Notes: generated from the letters alone by a model not told the origin. A stretch of 64,000 nucleotides of DNA from RGIG3002 sp964449325 (GCA_964449325.1 CAYUYJ010000001.1:124001-188000), one strand, 5' to 3'; shown: positions 45,409-54,682, counted from the stretch's first letter. Program-made: numbers and translations.

Positions 45409-46470
45409 TTATGACTCTTTCAATCCTTTAATCATTTCCGGTCGCAACGGCTCTCCACGTTTTATGTCAACCAGCGCTGTCTTTCCAAGTACATCCGGCA
45501 AAAATTTCGGCTTCATGCCATAGCCCGGACGGATACTTCGCACATTTTTTCCGGTAAAAATTTCACCGGCCTTGATATCCTCTACCACAAAGAGGGAGCG
45601 CCGGAACTTAATATTAGTTCTCTCCTGTTCTTCCACTCCGTAATCTACGATACCTTTTGCCTTTTCCACAGTTCTGACCGCTTCTACCATCTGTTTGAAT
45701 TCCTCCGGTGTCATGGAAAAAGAGGAATCCGGATTTTCAATTTCTCTGCTCAGGCAGAAATGCTTTTCGATAATACTTGCTCCGATTGCCACTGCAACCT
45801 CCGCACTCAAGGAACCCATGGAATGGTCGGAAAGTCCTACCGGAAGCTGAAACTGCGCCTTCATATCTGCAATGGTTGCCAGATTCATTTCCTCCACCTT
45901 CGCCGGATAAGCACTGCTGCATTTCATCAGGGCAAGCTGTTTATTGCCTGTTTTATAAATAGCTTCCACTGCTTCCCTGATTTCCTCTATACTCCCCATT
46001 CCGGTCGACATAATAATTGGTTTCCCTTTGGATGCCACATATTGTAATAAAGGCAAATCAATCATTTCAAAGGAGGCAATTTTATAAAAGGAGAAGTCCA
46101 GTTTTTCCAAGAAATCCACAGAAGTATTATCAAAAGGCGTGGAGAAAAAATCAATGCCAACCCGCTCTGCCTCTTTCTTTAATTCCTCATGCCATTCCCA
46201 CGGAGTATATGCTTTTCCGTACAGACTGTACAGATTTTCTCCCTCCCATGTACCATCCTCAATATGAAAATACTCATTGTTACAGTCAATGGTTATGGTA
46301 TCCGGTGTATAGGTCTGGATTTTCACACAGTCAGCTCCCGCATCCTTTGCCGCCCGGATAATTTCCTTTGCCCGTTCTATACTTCCCGCATGATTACCGG
46401 ACATTTCCGCAATTATATAAGCCGGATATCCGTCTCCGATTTTTCGTCCGTTAATTTCCAATGTTTTCAT
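45409..46470 (-). CDS. pseI: pseudaminic acid synthase
   Basis: A 353-residue NeuB-family synthase with a TIM-barrel domain and a C-terminal SAF/antifreeze-like domain (from about residue 285: FRRSLFVVEDIKAGE). AEMSGNHAGS at 21-30 and KIQTYTPDT near residue 50 match PseI rather than sialic acid NeuB, and SVRP-type ending SIRPGYGMKPKF agrees. It condenses the altrose sugar with phosphoenolpyruvate. ATG at 46470 is used, with GGGAG five bases upstream; an in-frame ATG at 46482 overlaps that site. Confidence 0.92.
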   Translation of the reverse strand: MKTLEINGRKIGDGYPAYIIAEMSGNHAGSIERAKEIIRAAKDAGADCVKIQTYTPDTITIDCNNEYFHIEDGTWEGENLYSLYGKAYTPWEWHEELKKEAERVGIDFFSTPFDNTSVDFLEKLDFSFYKIASFEMIDLPLLQYVASKGKPIIMSTGMGSIEEIREAVEAIYKTGNKQLALMKCSSAYPAKVEEMNLATIADMKAQFQLPVGLSDHSMGSLSAEVAVAIGASIIEKHFCLSREIENPDSSFSMTPEEFKQMVEAVRTVEKAKGIVDYGVEEQERTNIKFRRSLFVVEDIKAGEIFTGKNVRSIRPGYGMKPKFLPDVLGKTALVDIKRGEPLRPEMIKGLKES

Positions 46471-46554
46471 TGTTACTCCCATCTGCCCGTTTCTGCGGGC
46501 GTTCCAACCAAAAAGACCGCACTTTTCAGCCTTTTCCTATCCCATGTTTTTCTC

Positions 46555-47601
46555 CTATATCAGTCTTCTTATAACCGGAATTTTGGAAATCACATAAACA
46601 AGCACTGCTGTACTCACTGTCACCAAAAGCACTACAACAGGAACCGCTATTGCCGCCGGTGCAAACAAGGTATCCAGTCCCGCCTTATGGAACAAATCCA
46701 GTACGAAGGGGTGCAACAGATAAATTCCTAAAGTCAGTCCGGCACTTTTAGACAGGAAACGACTTTCCGAAAGTTTTATGTGTTTTCCCAATACAAAAAT
46801 ACAAGTGCATGCCACAAAAGCATTGACTGCCATCGTATCATTCAGAATAATGGACAGTTCTCCTGTTTTCTCCGAATACAGATTGCAGGCATACACTTCT
46901 ATGGCAAAAAATATCACTCCGCATACTCCGACTCCCGCCAGTACTTTTGCCGAAAGCTTCGGTAAAAACTCATGCAACACATGCCCCAGAATGTAATAAC
47001 CGATATATCCCGTAAACAGTACATTCGGAAACCGTTCATAAAGGCTTGCCACAATGGTTTTGTACGGAAATTCAAATTTTAACGCTGTAGGCAGCAAAAT
47101 TGCCAGTATAAAATACAGTCCGAGAAACCATAGACATTTTGTCCTGTCTGCCATAAAATTCTTAATAAACGGCGTAAGCAGGTACAGGGAAATCATCATC
47201 GGCAGAAACCACAAATGATAAATTCCTCTGCCAAGCAGACTTTCCAGTACAATTTCCTGCTTCACATTTTCCAAGCTCCAGACCTGTCCGTTATTAATAA
47301 AATTATAGACATTATAAAACAGGAACCAGAAAAAATAGAGAAACAAAAGCTTCCCGGCTTTATGAAAATAAAGATGCCTGATACTGTCCGTCCGCTGTTC
47401 GGAAAGCAGCAGACTTCCGCTTATCATGACAAACAGCGGTACCCCCAGTATGGAAAAGCAGTCAAAGCCGTTCATAACCTTAAAATTAATGCTTGTGACA
47501 TCCAAATTTTCCAGACAAAGTGCGGAAACATGAACCCCTACCACCATCATGCAGGCAATTAATCTTAACATATCCAAATAAGTCGTTCTCTTTTGTTCCA
47601 T
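46555..47601 (-). CDS. AT3 family membrane acyltransferase inside the pse cluster
   Basis: A 348-residue membrane protein, about ten helices. LDMLRLIACMMVVGVHVSA contains the Arg13-x10-His24 pair of acyltransferase-3 proteins; GVPLFVMISGSLLL and IYHLWFLPMMISLYLL are typical of the surface-polysaccharide group (WecH-like). ATG at 47601 is chosen because GGAG lies six bases ahead; the frame can begin at 47625 without a ribosome binding site. It sits between pseF and pseI. It could O-acetylate the glycan; it is unlikely to replace cytoplasmic PseH, because AT3 enzymes are membrane O-acyltransferases. Confidence 0.82.
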   Translation of the reverse strand: MEQKRTTYLDMLRLIACMMVVGVHVSALCLENLDVTSINFKVMNGFDCFSILGVPLFVMISGSLLLSEQRTDSIRHLYFHKAGKLLFLYFFWFLFYNVYNFINNGQVWSLENVKQEIVLESLLGRGIYHLWFLPMMISLYLLTPFIKNFMADRTKCLWFLGLYFILAILLPTALKFEFPYKTIVASLYERFPNVLFTGYIGYYILGHVLHEFLPKLSAKVLAGVGVCGVIFFAIEVYACNLYSEKTGELSIILNDTMAVNAFVACTCIFVLGKHIKLSESRFLSKSAGLTLGIYLLHPFVLDLFHKAGLDTLFAPAAIAVPVVVLLVTVSTAVLVYVISKIPVIRRLI

Positions 47602-47614
47602 GTCTATCTCCACG

Positions 47615-48331
47615 TTATTTTTCATGCAACAGCCTGTATTTCATTTCTGCCAGTTTCCAGTCCTCGATAGTGTCAATGTCCTGCACTTCGGTTTCCTCCA
47701 TAAATACAGGAAGTGTATTTTCCATAATTACTTTTTTCTGCGTACAGAATGCTTCTACACGCAGACAATAAAACTGTCCGCAGTCATGATAAAGGGGCTC
47801 CAGATCCTGAGACCTGCAATTCATATATTCCGGCCATTTAGGAACCAGTCTTCCATCCCGCTCTACCACACAACGTTGGGGCGGAAAAGAGAATTTCACG
47901 ACAGGCATGACGCTGTCTGCCTGCTTTTCCGCTAAAAGTTCCATTGCCTGTTTCAGCTTTTCCCCGCTTACAAAAGGAGCTGTCGGATAAATACAACAGA
48001 TATGGGTAAACTTTCTGCCCCTCTTTTCATATTCCTCCAGTACCTCCAAAAGTACCTCAGCGGTTGTGGCAAAATCGTCCGATGTTTTTTCACTGCGAAA
48101 GAACGGAACTGACGCCCCAAACTGCATTGCCGTCTCTGCGATTTTCTTATCCTCGGTAGATACCATAATTTCGTCAAATACCCCGGCTTTTTTCGCTGCC
48201 TCTATGGAATAAGCAAGAATCGGCTTTCCACAAAATTCCCTGATGTTTTTTCCGGGAATCCGCTTACTTCCCCCTCTTGCGGTAATAATTGCCAATGTGC
48301 TGTTCGTAACTGCATCTGTTTCCATATACAA
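47615..48331 (-). CDS. pseF: CMP-pseudaminic acid cytidylyltransferase
   Basis: A 238-residue nucleotidyltransferase with ARGGSKRIPGKN at 18-29 (CTP binding), STEDKKIAE near residue 57 and CCIYPTAPFV near residue 111, and FSFPPQRC and GQFYCLR, which agree with PseF. It activates pseudaminic acid to CMP-Pse. The start is debatable: TTG at 48331 lies six bases from GGAGG, while ATG at 48325 lies 12 bases away; TTG is given here. It is located between pseC and an AT3 gene. Confidence 0.9.
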   Translation of the reverse strand: MYMETDAVTNSTLAIITARGGSKRIPGKNIREFCGKPILAYSIEAAKKAGVFDEIMVSTEDKKIAETAMQFGASVPFFRSEKTSDDFATTAEVLLEVLEEYEKRGRKFTHICCIYPTAPFVSGEKLKQAMELLAEKQADSVMPVVKFSFPPQRCVVERDGRLVPKWPEYMNCRSQDLEPLYHDCGQFYCLRVEAFCTQKKVIMENTLPVFMEETEVQDIDTIEDWKLAEMKYRLLHEK

Positions 48332-48358
48332 CTTAATCCTCCATTTCGAAGTGTCACA

Positions 48359-49552
48359 CTATTTCCTGTATGCCTCCACGATTTTTGTTACCGCAGCAAT
48401 GACGTCGTCCACATCTTTATCGGTTAAAGAATAATAAAGGGGCAGACTCATTTCCTCACTGTATAGTTTTTCCGCCTCCGGACATAATCCCCTCTTGTAG
48501 CCCATTTTCTCATAATGAGGCATATAGTACACGGGAATATAATGTACGTTGCAGCAAATATTTTCCGCTCCCATTGCCGCAAAAAATCCGGCACGGTCAA
48601 TGTTTAACTTTTCCGGTCGTATCCGCAGAATATATAAATGTCTCGTCGTATCGGATTCCGGAATTTCCTGCTGTACAAACAGCTCGGGCATTTTCGAAAA
48701 CGCCTCGTCATACCTTTGCACGATTTCTTTTCGTCTCTTTTGAAACATCGGAAGCTTGTCCAGCTGGCTGATAAGCAGTGCCGCCTGTATGTCCGTCAGC
48801 CGGTAATTATAGCCCAAATCTATCATTTCATAGTACCACGGTCCCTCACTTTCATGCTCCATCAGAGCCGTATTTCTTGTAATTCCGTGGGAACGGAACA
48901 GCAGAAGTTTTTCATAAAGCTCTTTGCTGTTTGTCAACACTGCTCCGCCTTCGCCGCCTGTCACCGTTTTTACCGGATGGAAACTAAATGTGGTCATATC
49001 GGCAATGGAACCTACCGCCTGTCCCTTATATTTCGTTCCGATAGAATGAGCGCCGTCTTCAATCAGGGTAATACCCTTCTCACGACAGATGCTTAACAAC
49101 TCGTCCAATTCTACTGCCTGTCCGGTAAAATCCACCGCCACAACAGCTTTCGTAGCATCCGTAAGCTTTTCCTTTACCTGAGCCGGGTCTATGTTATAAG
49201 TGTTCGGATTGATGTCCGCAAAAACCGGTTTTGCACCACAGTAAAGAGCGCAATTTGCACTTGCTGCAAAGGTGATGGGTGTGGTAATGACTTCATCCCC
49301 TTTTCCCACTCCTGCCGCAAGACAGGCTATATGCAGTGCGGCCGTTCCGTTGCTGACTGCCACCGCATACTTTGCTCCGGTAAGCGCACAAAGCTTCTGC
49401 TCCAGTTCCCCGATTTTCGGTCCACAGGTCAGATAATCGCTGACCAGCACCTTGGAAACTGCCTCTACATCCGCTTCGTCAATATACTGATGTCCATAAA
49501 ATAATTTTGAATCTCTGACCGGTTTTCCACCGTTTATTGCTAACTGTTCCAT
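48359..49552 (-). CDS. pseC: UDP-4-amino-4,6-dideoxy-N-acetyl-beta-L-altrosamine transaminase
   Basis: A 397-residue PLP-dependent DegT/DnrJ-family aminotransferase. FSFHPVKTVTGGEGG carries the PLP lysine (Lys195). EDGAHSIG and the RSHGITRN and LGYNYRLTDIQAAL blocks match PseC more closely than PglE. It converts the PseB product to the 4-amino sugar with glutamate. ATG at 49552 has GGAGG six bases upstream and begins MEQLAINGGKPV; the upstream in-frame extension to 49627 is not needed. It follows pseB. Confidence 0.92.
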   Translation of the reverse strand: MEQLAINGGKPVRDSKLFYGHQYIDEADVEAVSKVLVSDYLTCGPKIGELEQKLCALTGAKYAVAVSNGTAALHIACLAAGVGKGDEVITTPITFAASANCALYCGAKPVFADINPNTYNIDPAQVKEKLTDATKAVVAVDFTGQAVELDELLSICREKGITLIEDGAHSIGTKYKGQAVGSIADMTTFSFHPVKTVTGGEGGAVLTNSKELYEKLLLFRSHGITRNTALMEHESEGPWYYEMIDLGYNYRLTDIQAALLISQLDKLPMFQKRRKEIVQRYDEAFSKMPELFVQQEIPESDTTRHLYILRIRPEKLNIDRAGFFAAMGAENICCNVHYIPVYYMPHYEKMGYKRGLCPEAEKLYSEEMSLPLYYSLTDKDVDDVIAAVTKIVEAYRK

Positions 49553-49653
49553 GACTAACCTCCATCTGACCATAGTCTGTAAGAACTTTTTTCTTCTCAA
49601 ATTTACACGATAAGGGACAGTTCTCACCGTCCCTCTTTCTTTGTATAAACATT

Positions 49654-50646
49654 CTAATGTGCATCTACTGTTTTCAATAATTCACGAATCTGCTCCACAC
49701 TCAGCCACTCCGTATTATTTCCTGAACTGTAGGAGAAGCCGTCCGGTACCTTCTTCCCGGTCGGAACCGGTCGTTTTTTCTCACTCCATACCATCTGCGG
49801 ATAAACAATAAAATGTTTATCGTATTCATAAGTTGTCATGGAATCCTCTACCGTTACCATGATTTCATGCAGCTTTTCTCCCTCACGAATACCAACCTCC
49901 GGCATTTTACACCCCGGAAGCATCGCTTCTGCAAGGTCTGTAATTTTAAAGGAGGGAATTTTACTGATAAAAGTTTCGCCGCCCTTTGCTTCCTCCAACG
50001 CTTTAATAACCAGTTCTACGCCCTGTGTCAGACTAATCCAGAAACGGGTCATGCGGTAATCGGTAATCGGCAGTTCCGTGCCGCCGTTATCAATAATATT
50101 CTGAAAAAACGGAATGACAGAGCCACGGCTTCCTGCCACATTTCCGTAACGTACGATGGAAAAACTGATATCCTTGCTGCCTGCATAGGCATTTGCCGCA
50201 ATAAACAGCTTATCGGATACAAGCTTTGTACCGCCGTAAAGGTTGACCGGATTTACTGCCTTGTCCGTAGACAGGGCAACCACCTTCTTCACATCACTGT
50301 CCAGTGCCGCATCAATAATGTTCTGGGCACCGTGGATATTGGTCTTAATGGCTTCGTTCGGGTTGTATTCACATGCCGGAACCTGTTTCATGGCTGCTGC
50401 ATGGATGACGTAATCTACGTCTTCAAAGGCACGCTGTAAACGTTCTTTATCGCGCACGTCACCGATGAAAAAACGAAGCTTGTCTTTATATTGTTTGAAA
50501 TCGTTTGCCATGATGAACTGTTTGAATTCATCTCTGGAGTATATGATAATTTTCTTGGGGTTGTAATGCTCCAGTACATATTTGGTGAAGCATTTTCCGA
50601 AAGAACCTGTTCCGCCTGTGATTAAAATAGTTTTGTTATTTAACAC
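49654..50646 (-). CDS. pseB: UDP-N-acetylglucosamine 4,6-dehydratase (inverting)
   Basis: A 330-residue soluble SDR enzyme. ITGGTGSFG at 9-17 binds NADP; HAAAMKQVPACEYNP is the PseB/FlaA1 signature; Asp128-Lys129 and YxxxK (Tyr137, Lys141) form the active site. It performs the first step of the pseudaminic acid pathway, dehydration plus C5 inversion of UDP-GlcNAc. The start is GTG at 50646, with AGGAG six bases upstream; no ATG fits. The 123-base gap before it is AT-rich, but no convincing promoter was found there. Confidence 0.93.
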   Translation of the reverse strand: MLNNKTILITGGTGSFGKCFTKYVLEHYNPKKIIIYSRDEFKQFIMANDFKQYKDKLRFFIGDVRDKERLQRAFEDVDYVIHAAAMKQVPACEYNPNEAIKTNIHGAQNIIDAALDSDVKKVVALSTDKAVNPVNLYGGTKLVSDKLFIAANAYAGSKDISFSIVRYGNVAGSRGSVIPFFQNIIDNGGTELPITDYRMTRFWISLTQGVELVIKALEEAKGGETFISKIPSFKITDLAEAMLPGCKMPEVGIREGEKLHEIMVTVEDSMTTYEYDKHFIVYPQMVWSEKKRPVPTGKKVPDGFSYSSGNNTEWLSVEQIRELLKTVDAH

Positions 50647-50769
50647 GTTAAACTCCTTTCCTGCCCGGCTTTTAGAGGGGCAGTTTGCTGTAAACAATTT
50701 ATTTTATCATAATTAATATATAAATTCCAGTGTGCCGGATGTTTTCTTTGTTTCTTTTTAGGTTATTCC

Positions 50770-51801
50770 TTAGGGCTTGATGCGCTTTCTTAAGTTGCGA
50801 TAGCCGTTCAGGGCCCGGTAGTATAGTAAAAATAAGAGACCGGACTTCATTTGCAAACGAATGAGGCGTTTTTGTTCAGAGTCGTAGGTTTGCTGATAGT
50901 AAGGGTTCTCCTGGAAGGAAGGGAATTCTTCCCTGATGCCGTCTGCCATTTTTTTCAGAAAGGCGAGGCTTGCGTGTTCGCCGGACACTACATACGAAAA
51001 CAGGGTGTTGACGTAGTATAGTTCGGTGAAACGGTACTCCAGCTCGGGTTTGTAGGGGTCATAAAAGCCTGCTTCTTTACACCATTCTACCAGGAGCTTT
51101 CCGGTAGTCATGCGGTCTTCGCATTTGGAGCGGCTTAGGCTGTGTACGGTGGAGGCCTGATGCTGGTAGTAGTAGTAAAGAGGTTCGTCTACCAGTTCAA
51201 AGTGTTTAAAATGAAGCATCCACACAGGAGCGGCGCAATTATCCTCGTAAAATACATGTTCCGGGAAACGGAGGCTGTATTTGTCGATTACTTCCTTTTT
51301 GTAAATTTTAATGACCATACTGCCCGGCTTTCGCATGAGAAGCTTGTACTGTTCGACGCCGAGAATTCCCGTCTGGTCGGTTGTGTTGTTAATTACGGTA
51401 CGTCCCGGCTTAAAGGACTGCTCTGTTGTAATCTGGTACTGGCATCCGGTTACGTCGGCACCGGTTTCTTCGGCTTTTTTTAAAAGCTTTTCATACATAT
51501 CGGGGGCGGCAAAATCGTCACTGTCAAAAAAACCGAGCCATTCGCCCCGGGCTTGTTGTATGCCCAGATTTCTTGCGCCTCCCTGTCTGCGGTTTTCCGG
51601 CGAACGGATGAGGCACACCTTGTCCGGATTTTCTTCTTCGTAGCGTTTTAAAATTTCAAAGGAATTGTCTGTGGAAGCATCATCTACACAGACAATTTCG
51701 TATTCTTCTTTTACTGTCTGGTTCAGCAGGGAATCTAAGCAGAATTCCAGTTTTCCTCCTGCTGCCATATTATAAACGGGTACGATAATACTCAGCTTCA
51801 T
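50770..51801 (-). CDS. GT2 glycosyltransferase
   Basis: A 343-residue GT-A enzyme with SIIVPVYN, VDDASTDNS at 39-47 and the metal-binding DSDD at 93-96. The C-terminal region has EDNCAAPVWMLH (acceptor-side acidic motif). Its first four bases overlap the stop of the PglK-like flippase gene (51798-51801), so the two are coupled. Base composition is odd: in most of this gene the plus strand has as many or more G than C, whereas neighbouring genes in the same direction are strongly C-rich on that strand. This may mark a separate origin. Sugar unknown. Confidence 0.87.
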   Translation of the reverse strand: MKLSIIVPVYNMAAGGKLEFCLDSLLNQTVKEEYEIVCVDDASTDNSFEILKRYEEENPDKVCLIRSPENRRQGGARNLGIQQARGEWLGFFDSDDFAAPDMYEKLLKKAEETGADVTGCQYQITTEQSFKPGRTVINNTTDQTGILGVEQYKLLMRKPGSMVIKIYKKEVIDKYSLRFPEHVFYEDNCAAPVWMLHFKHFELVDEPLYYYYQHQASTVHSLSRSKCEDRMTTGKLLVEWCKEAGFYDPYKPELEYRFTELYYVNTLFSYVVSGEHASLAFLKKMADGIREEFPSFQENPYYQQTYDSEQKRLIRLQMKSGLLFLLYYRALNGYRNLRKRIKP

Positions 51802-53546
51802 TTTTCTTTCCTAATCTTTCCGTCCTCTACCCGGAATACCATATCGCATTTTTCAATAGTCTGTAACCGGTGAGCGATAATAACAAGTGTTTTTTTACCA
51901 TGCAGTCGGTTAATGGCATCCATAATTGCTGCTTCGGTTTCGTTATCCAGTGCTGAAGTTGCCTCATCCAAAATCAGTAATTCCGGATCATTATAAAGCG
52001 CTCTTGCAATACCGATACGCTGTCTTTGTCCGCCTGAAATACGGATTCCGCGCTCTCCCACACCGGTATGCACACCTTCCGGCAGCCCCTTTACAAACTC
52101 GTCCAGCTGGGCTTCCTTTAATGCATACCACAGCTTTTCTTCATCAATTTCCTCCTCCGGCACACCAAATGCCACGTTCTGCCGTATATCCGCATTCAAA
52201 AGGGTAATCATCTGCGGAATGTAACCGATATTTTTCAACCATTCCCGATAGTGCTCCATCACATTCACACCATCTGCGGTAATGGTACCGCCTTTCAGCT
52301 TCAAAAGTCCGAGCAGAATATCCACTACCGTAGTCTTACCCGCGCCGGAACCACCCACAATACCGATAGATGTCCCAACCGGAATGGTCAGATCCGCATG
52401 GTCAAAAATCAGTTTTTCCGTATTCGGATAGGCATACGTAATATCCTTTAAGACAATTTCCTTCGTAACAGGCAGCTTTTCTTTGGCTTCCGCCGCATAA
52501 GACATATCCACATTTTCCTCGTTGATGTCCTCCACCAGATTGTCGCTTACATTCATAAAGAAGGGCTCACAATAGGCAATCTGGGTAAGCTGATTGTTGA
52601 TACGGCTTGCCGAAGGCATGAGACGGACTGCTGCCGTAGCAAATGCCGCAATAATGGAAATCATGCTTGTCATATCCGTATCTGCCAGTACCAGAATCAA
52701 CATGTAAGCCACCATTCCCGCAATACAGACCGTTTCAATGAGAAGCTTGGGAGCACTGCTGAACAGATTCAGCCTCTCCATGGCATTTACAAAACCCTGC
52801 CCCTGCTTCATATATTCATTCACAAAATACTGCTCTTTTCCTGCCACTTTTACTTCCTTGATACCACATACCGCCTGGGAAATCCATTGATACATGGAAG
52901 CACCGTAATCCTGATTTTCCTTTCCGGTCCGATTCATAATCGGTTTGATAATCTTCTTAATCACAATCAGTGTAAGCAAAAGCAGACTGGCAATGACTAC
53001 CGTCATCAACGGATCCATGACAAAAAGTACGATACCCAGCGTCAGGAATACGATACTCTCGGAAATCACCTGTAAAAGAGCCAGAATCAAACCGTACATA
53101 TTGTTTACATCAGCAGCGATGCTACGTTGTATGGTTGCCGTATCTGCGTTTAAAAAGTATTCATAATCCTTTTTGATATAGCTTTTTAGCAGGCGCTGTG
53201 CCGTATAAAACTGGTTCGTGTATACAAAGTGATACATTTTTTTCTGTTGGAAAAACAAAAATAAATTTTTAAAAACAAAAGCCAGAATCAATGCCACCAT
53301 AACAATAACCATCAACTGTTTGGTTGTGGTAATATGAAAAATTTCATAGAATTTCCCGACAATCGCATACTTTTCTCCGTACTTTTCCATAGCTCCGGGT
53401 GTCAGAATGACCGAAACCACCGGAAGTACCAGTCCAATGCTCAAAGCCTCCAGAATAGCCCCAATCAACATCAAAATCAACAGTACACCCATCTGTCTTT
53501 TTTGCTTTTTGTTCATCAGCTTCATCAGTTTTTGATAAATCTTCAT
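51798..53546 (-). CDS. PglK-like ABC flippase for lipid-linked oligosaccharide (copy 3)
   Basis: A 582-residue half-transporter starting MKIYQKLMKLMNKKQKRQM. It has six membrane segments, Walker A GGSGAGKTT near residue 397, SGGQRQRIGIARAL, Walker B LLILDEATSALD and the switch His in IIAHRLQTI. The C-terminal phrase IEKCDMVFRVEDGKI resembles Campylobacter PglK. It should flip undecaprenyl-PP-oligosaccharide. It lies between the GT52-like gene and a coupled GT2, close to the pse genes, so its cargo may include pseudaminic acid. Confidence 0.9.
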   Translation of the reverse strand: MKIYQKLMKLMNKKQKRQMGVLLILMLIGAILEALSIGLVLPVVSVILTPGAMEKYGEKYAIVGKFYEIFHITTTKQLMVIVMVALILAFVFKNLFLFFQQKKMYHFVYTNQFYTAQRLLKSYIKKDYEYFLNADTATIQRSIAADVNNMYGLILALLQVISESIVFLTLGIVLFVMDPLMTVVIASLLLLTLIVIKKIIKPIMNRTGKENQDYGASMYQWISQAVCGIKEVKVAGKEQYFVNEYMKQGQGFVNAMERLNLFSSAPKLLIETVCIAGMVAYMLILVLADTDMTSMISIIAAFATAAVRLMPSASRINNQLTQIAYCEPFFMNVSDNLVEDINEENVDMSYAAEAKEKLPVTKEIVLKDITYAYPNTEKLIFDHADLTIPVGTSIGIVGGSGAGKTTVVDILLGLLKLKGGTITADGVNVMEHYREWLKNIGYIPQMITLLNADIRQNVAFGVPEEEIDEEKLWYALKEAQLDEFVKGLPEGVHTGVGERGIRISGGQRQRIGIARALYNDPELLILDEATSALDNETEAAIMDAINRLHGKKTLVIIAHRLQTIEKCDMVFRVEDGKIRKEK

Positions 53547-53608
53547 AACCTCTTACGTTTTCCTTTCCGCAGCCGCCGCTCTATCACTTCTCTTCGCAGC
53601 CATCTTCC

Positions 53609-54682
53609 CTAAATTGCCGCATTGTAATTGTGCAGTTCGGGGTCTTCATAGGCATCCCAGAAGGACTGCCCCAGATTAATCTTTTCATCCGCAAAATCAA
53701 TGGTGTCCAATGCCGTAGTGACAATGGAAATTGCCAGTTTAAAATGCACGCCCTCTATAAAATTCAGCACTTCAATCGGGAATTTTCCTTTAATAACCGT
53801 ACATTCCGGAAACAACGTTTCATAATCCACCACATCTCTCGGATGAGGCTTGATGACAACATGACATCCCTTCGCATAATCCCGGATAATGTCCCTGCAA
53901 ATCTGCACTCTTGTTTCCAGGGGCTTAGGATGGGGTTGTGACAAAAACAGCATACAGTTACCGTCCACCGCCTTTTCCCCCAATTCCTTCATAAAGCTTT
54001 CCGCATCCGGCATAAACACCTTTAAAATCATCTTCTTCCGTTCGGCACTAAGAGCAAGCTCCAATGGCTTTCTGGGCACCTCAATATATTTTTCAAAATC
54101 ATACTTCAATACGGAGCGGTCATTGATTTCCATATCCAGGCAGTATTTCCCATAGCCGTTCTGCATGAAAATAATATTTTTCTTTGCCAGAAAGGCTTTC
54201 AGTTCAAAGTGTCCCCGATTCTCATAGCGCGCTCCGTCCAGATATTTCAGGCAGTCCAGTCCGTCCTCCATTGCATGATAATAAATATGCTTGTAGCTCA
54301 GATACCAGCCTATCGGATCCCAGTCACAATAAACATAAATATCCCGATACTGTTTAAAATCTATCGTAATAAAGGGCTCCATCTTTTGGGGCAGCTTTTT
54401 TGTCAGAATAATCCGATTCCACATATGCCACAGCACATTATGATGGGATTTCTTGTATTTGGCAAGCTCCGGGAAATCCGAATCCTTCTTTTCCTCCAGA
54501 ATATGCACCTGCCTGAACATCCCGCAGGCCTCCAGCTGTGCTTTCAAATCCCCAAAATCCGTAGACATGGTGCTAAGCGCAATATCTGCCTTGCCCCATT
54601 CCTCCTTGGGGCGGTTGCATTCCTTCAAAAGTGTCACATATACATTATAAAAAGTATGACATACATAAATTCTGTCTATCAT
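53609..54682 (-). CDS. GT52/sialyltransferase-like, candidate nonulosonic acid transferase
   Basis: A 357-residue soluble GT-B protein. The start IDRIYVCHTFYNVYV resembles the CHTPYH-type N-terminus of bacterial sialyl- and polysialyltransferases. MEDG at 138-141 matches the bacterial sialyltransferase D/E-D/E-G motif, KPHPRD at 278-283 the HP motif, FLSQP at 246-250 a GT52 block and SIVTTAL at 319-325 the Ser/Thr motif. Since the same operon makes CMP-pseudaminic acid, this is the best candidate for the enzyme that attaches it. Family placement is by motif only; the donor is inferred from context. Confidence 0.72.
   Translation of the reverse strand: MIDRIYVCHTFYNVYVTLLKECNRPKEEWGKADIALSTMSTDFGDLKAQLEACGMFRQVHILEEKKDSDFPELAKYKKSHHNVLWHMWNRIILTKKLPQKMEPFITIDFKQYRDIYVYCDWDPIGWYLSYKHIYYHAMEDGLDCLKYLDGARYENRGHFELKAFLAKKNIIFMQNGYGKYCLDMEINDRSVLKYDFEKYIEVPRKPLELALSAERKKMILKVFMPDAESFMKELGEKAVDGNCMLFLSQPHPKPLETRVQICRDIIRDYAKGCHVVIKPHPRDVVDYETLFPECTVIKGKFPIEVLNFIEGVHFKLAISIVTTALDTIDFADEKINLGQSFWDAYEDPELHNYNAAI

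Noticed and set aside
45409..46470. Sialic acid (Neu5Ac) or legionaminic acid synthase
   Set aside because: The motif set matches PseI, and pseB, pseC, pseG and pseF are neighbours; no NeuC-type UDP-GlcNAc 2-epimerase is present.
50647..50769. Internal promoter ahead of pseB
   Set aside because: The gap is AT-rich with TATGAT and TAAAAT, but no acceptable -35 box occurs at 16-18 bases from either.
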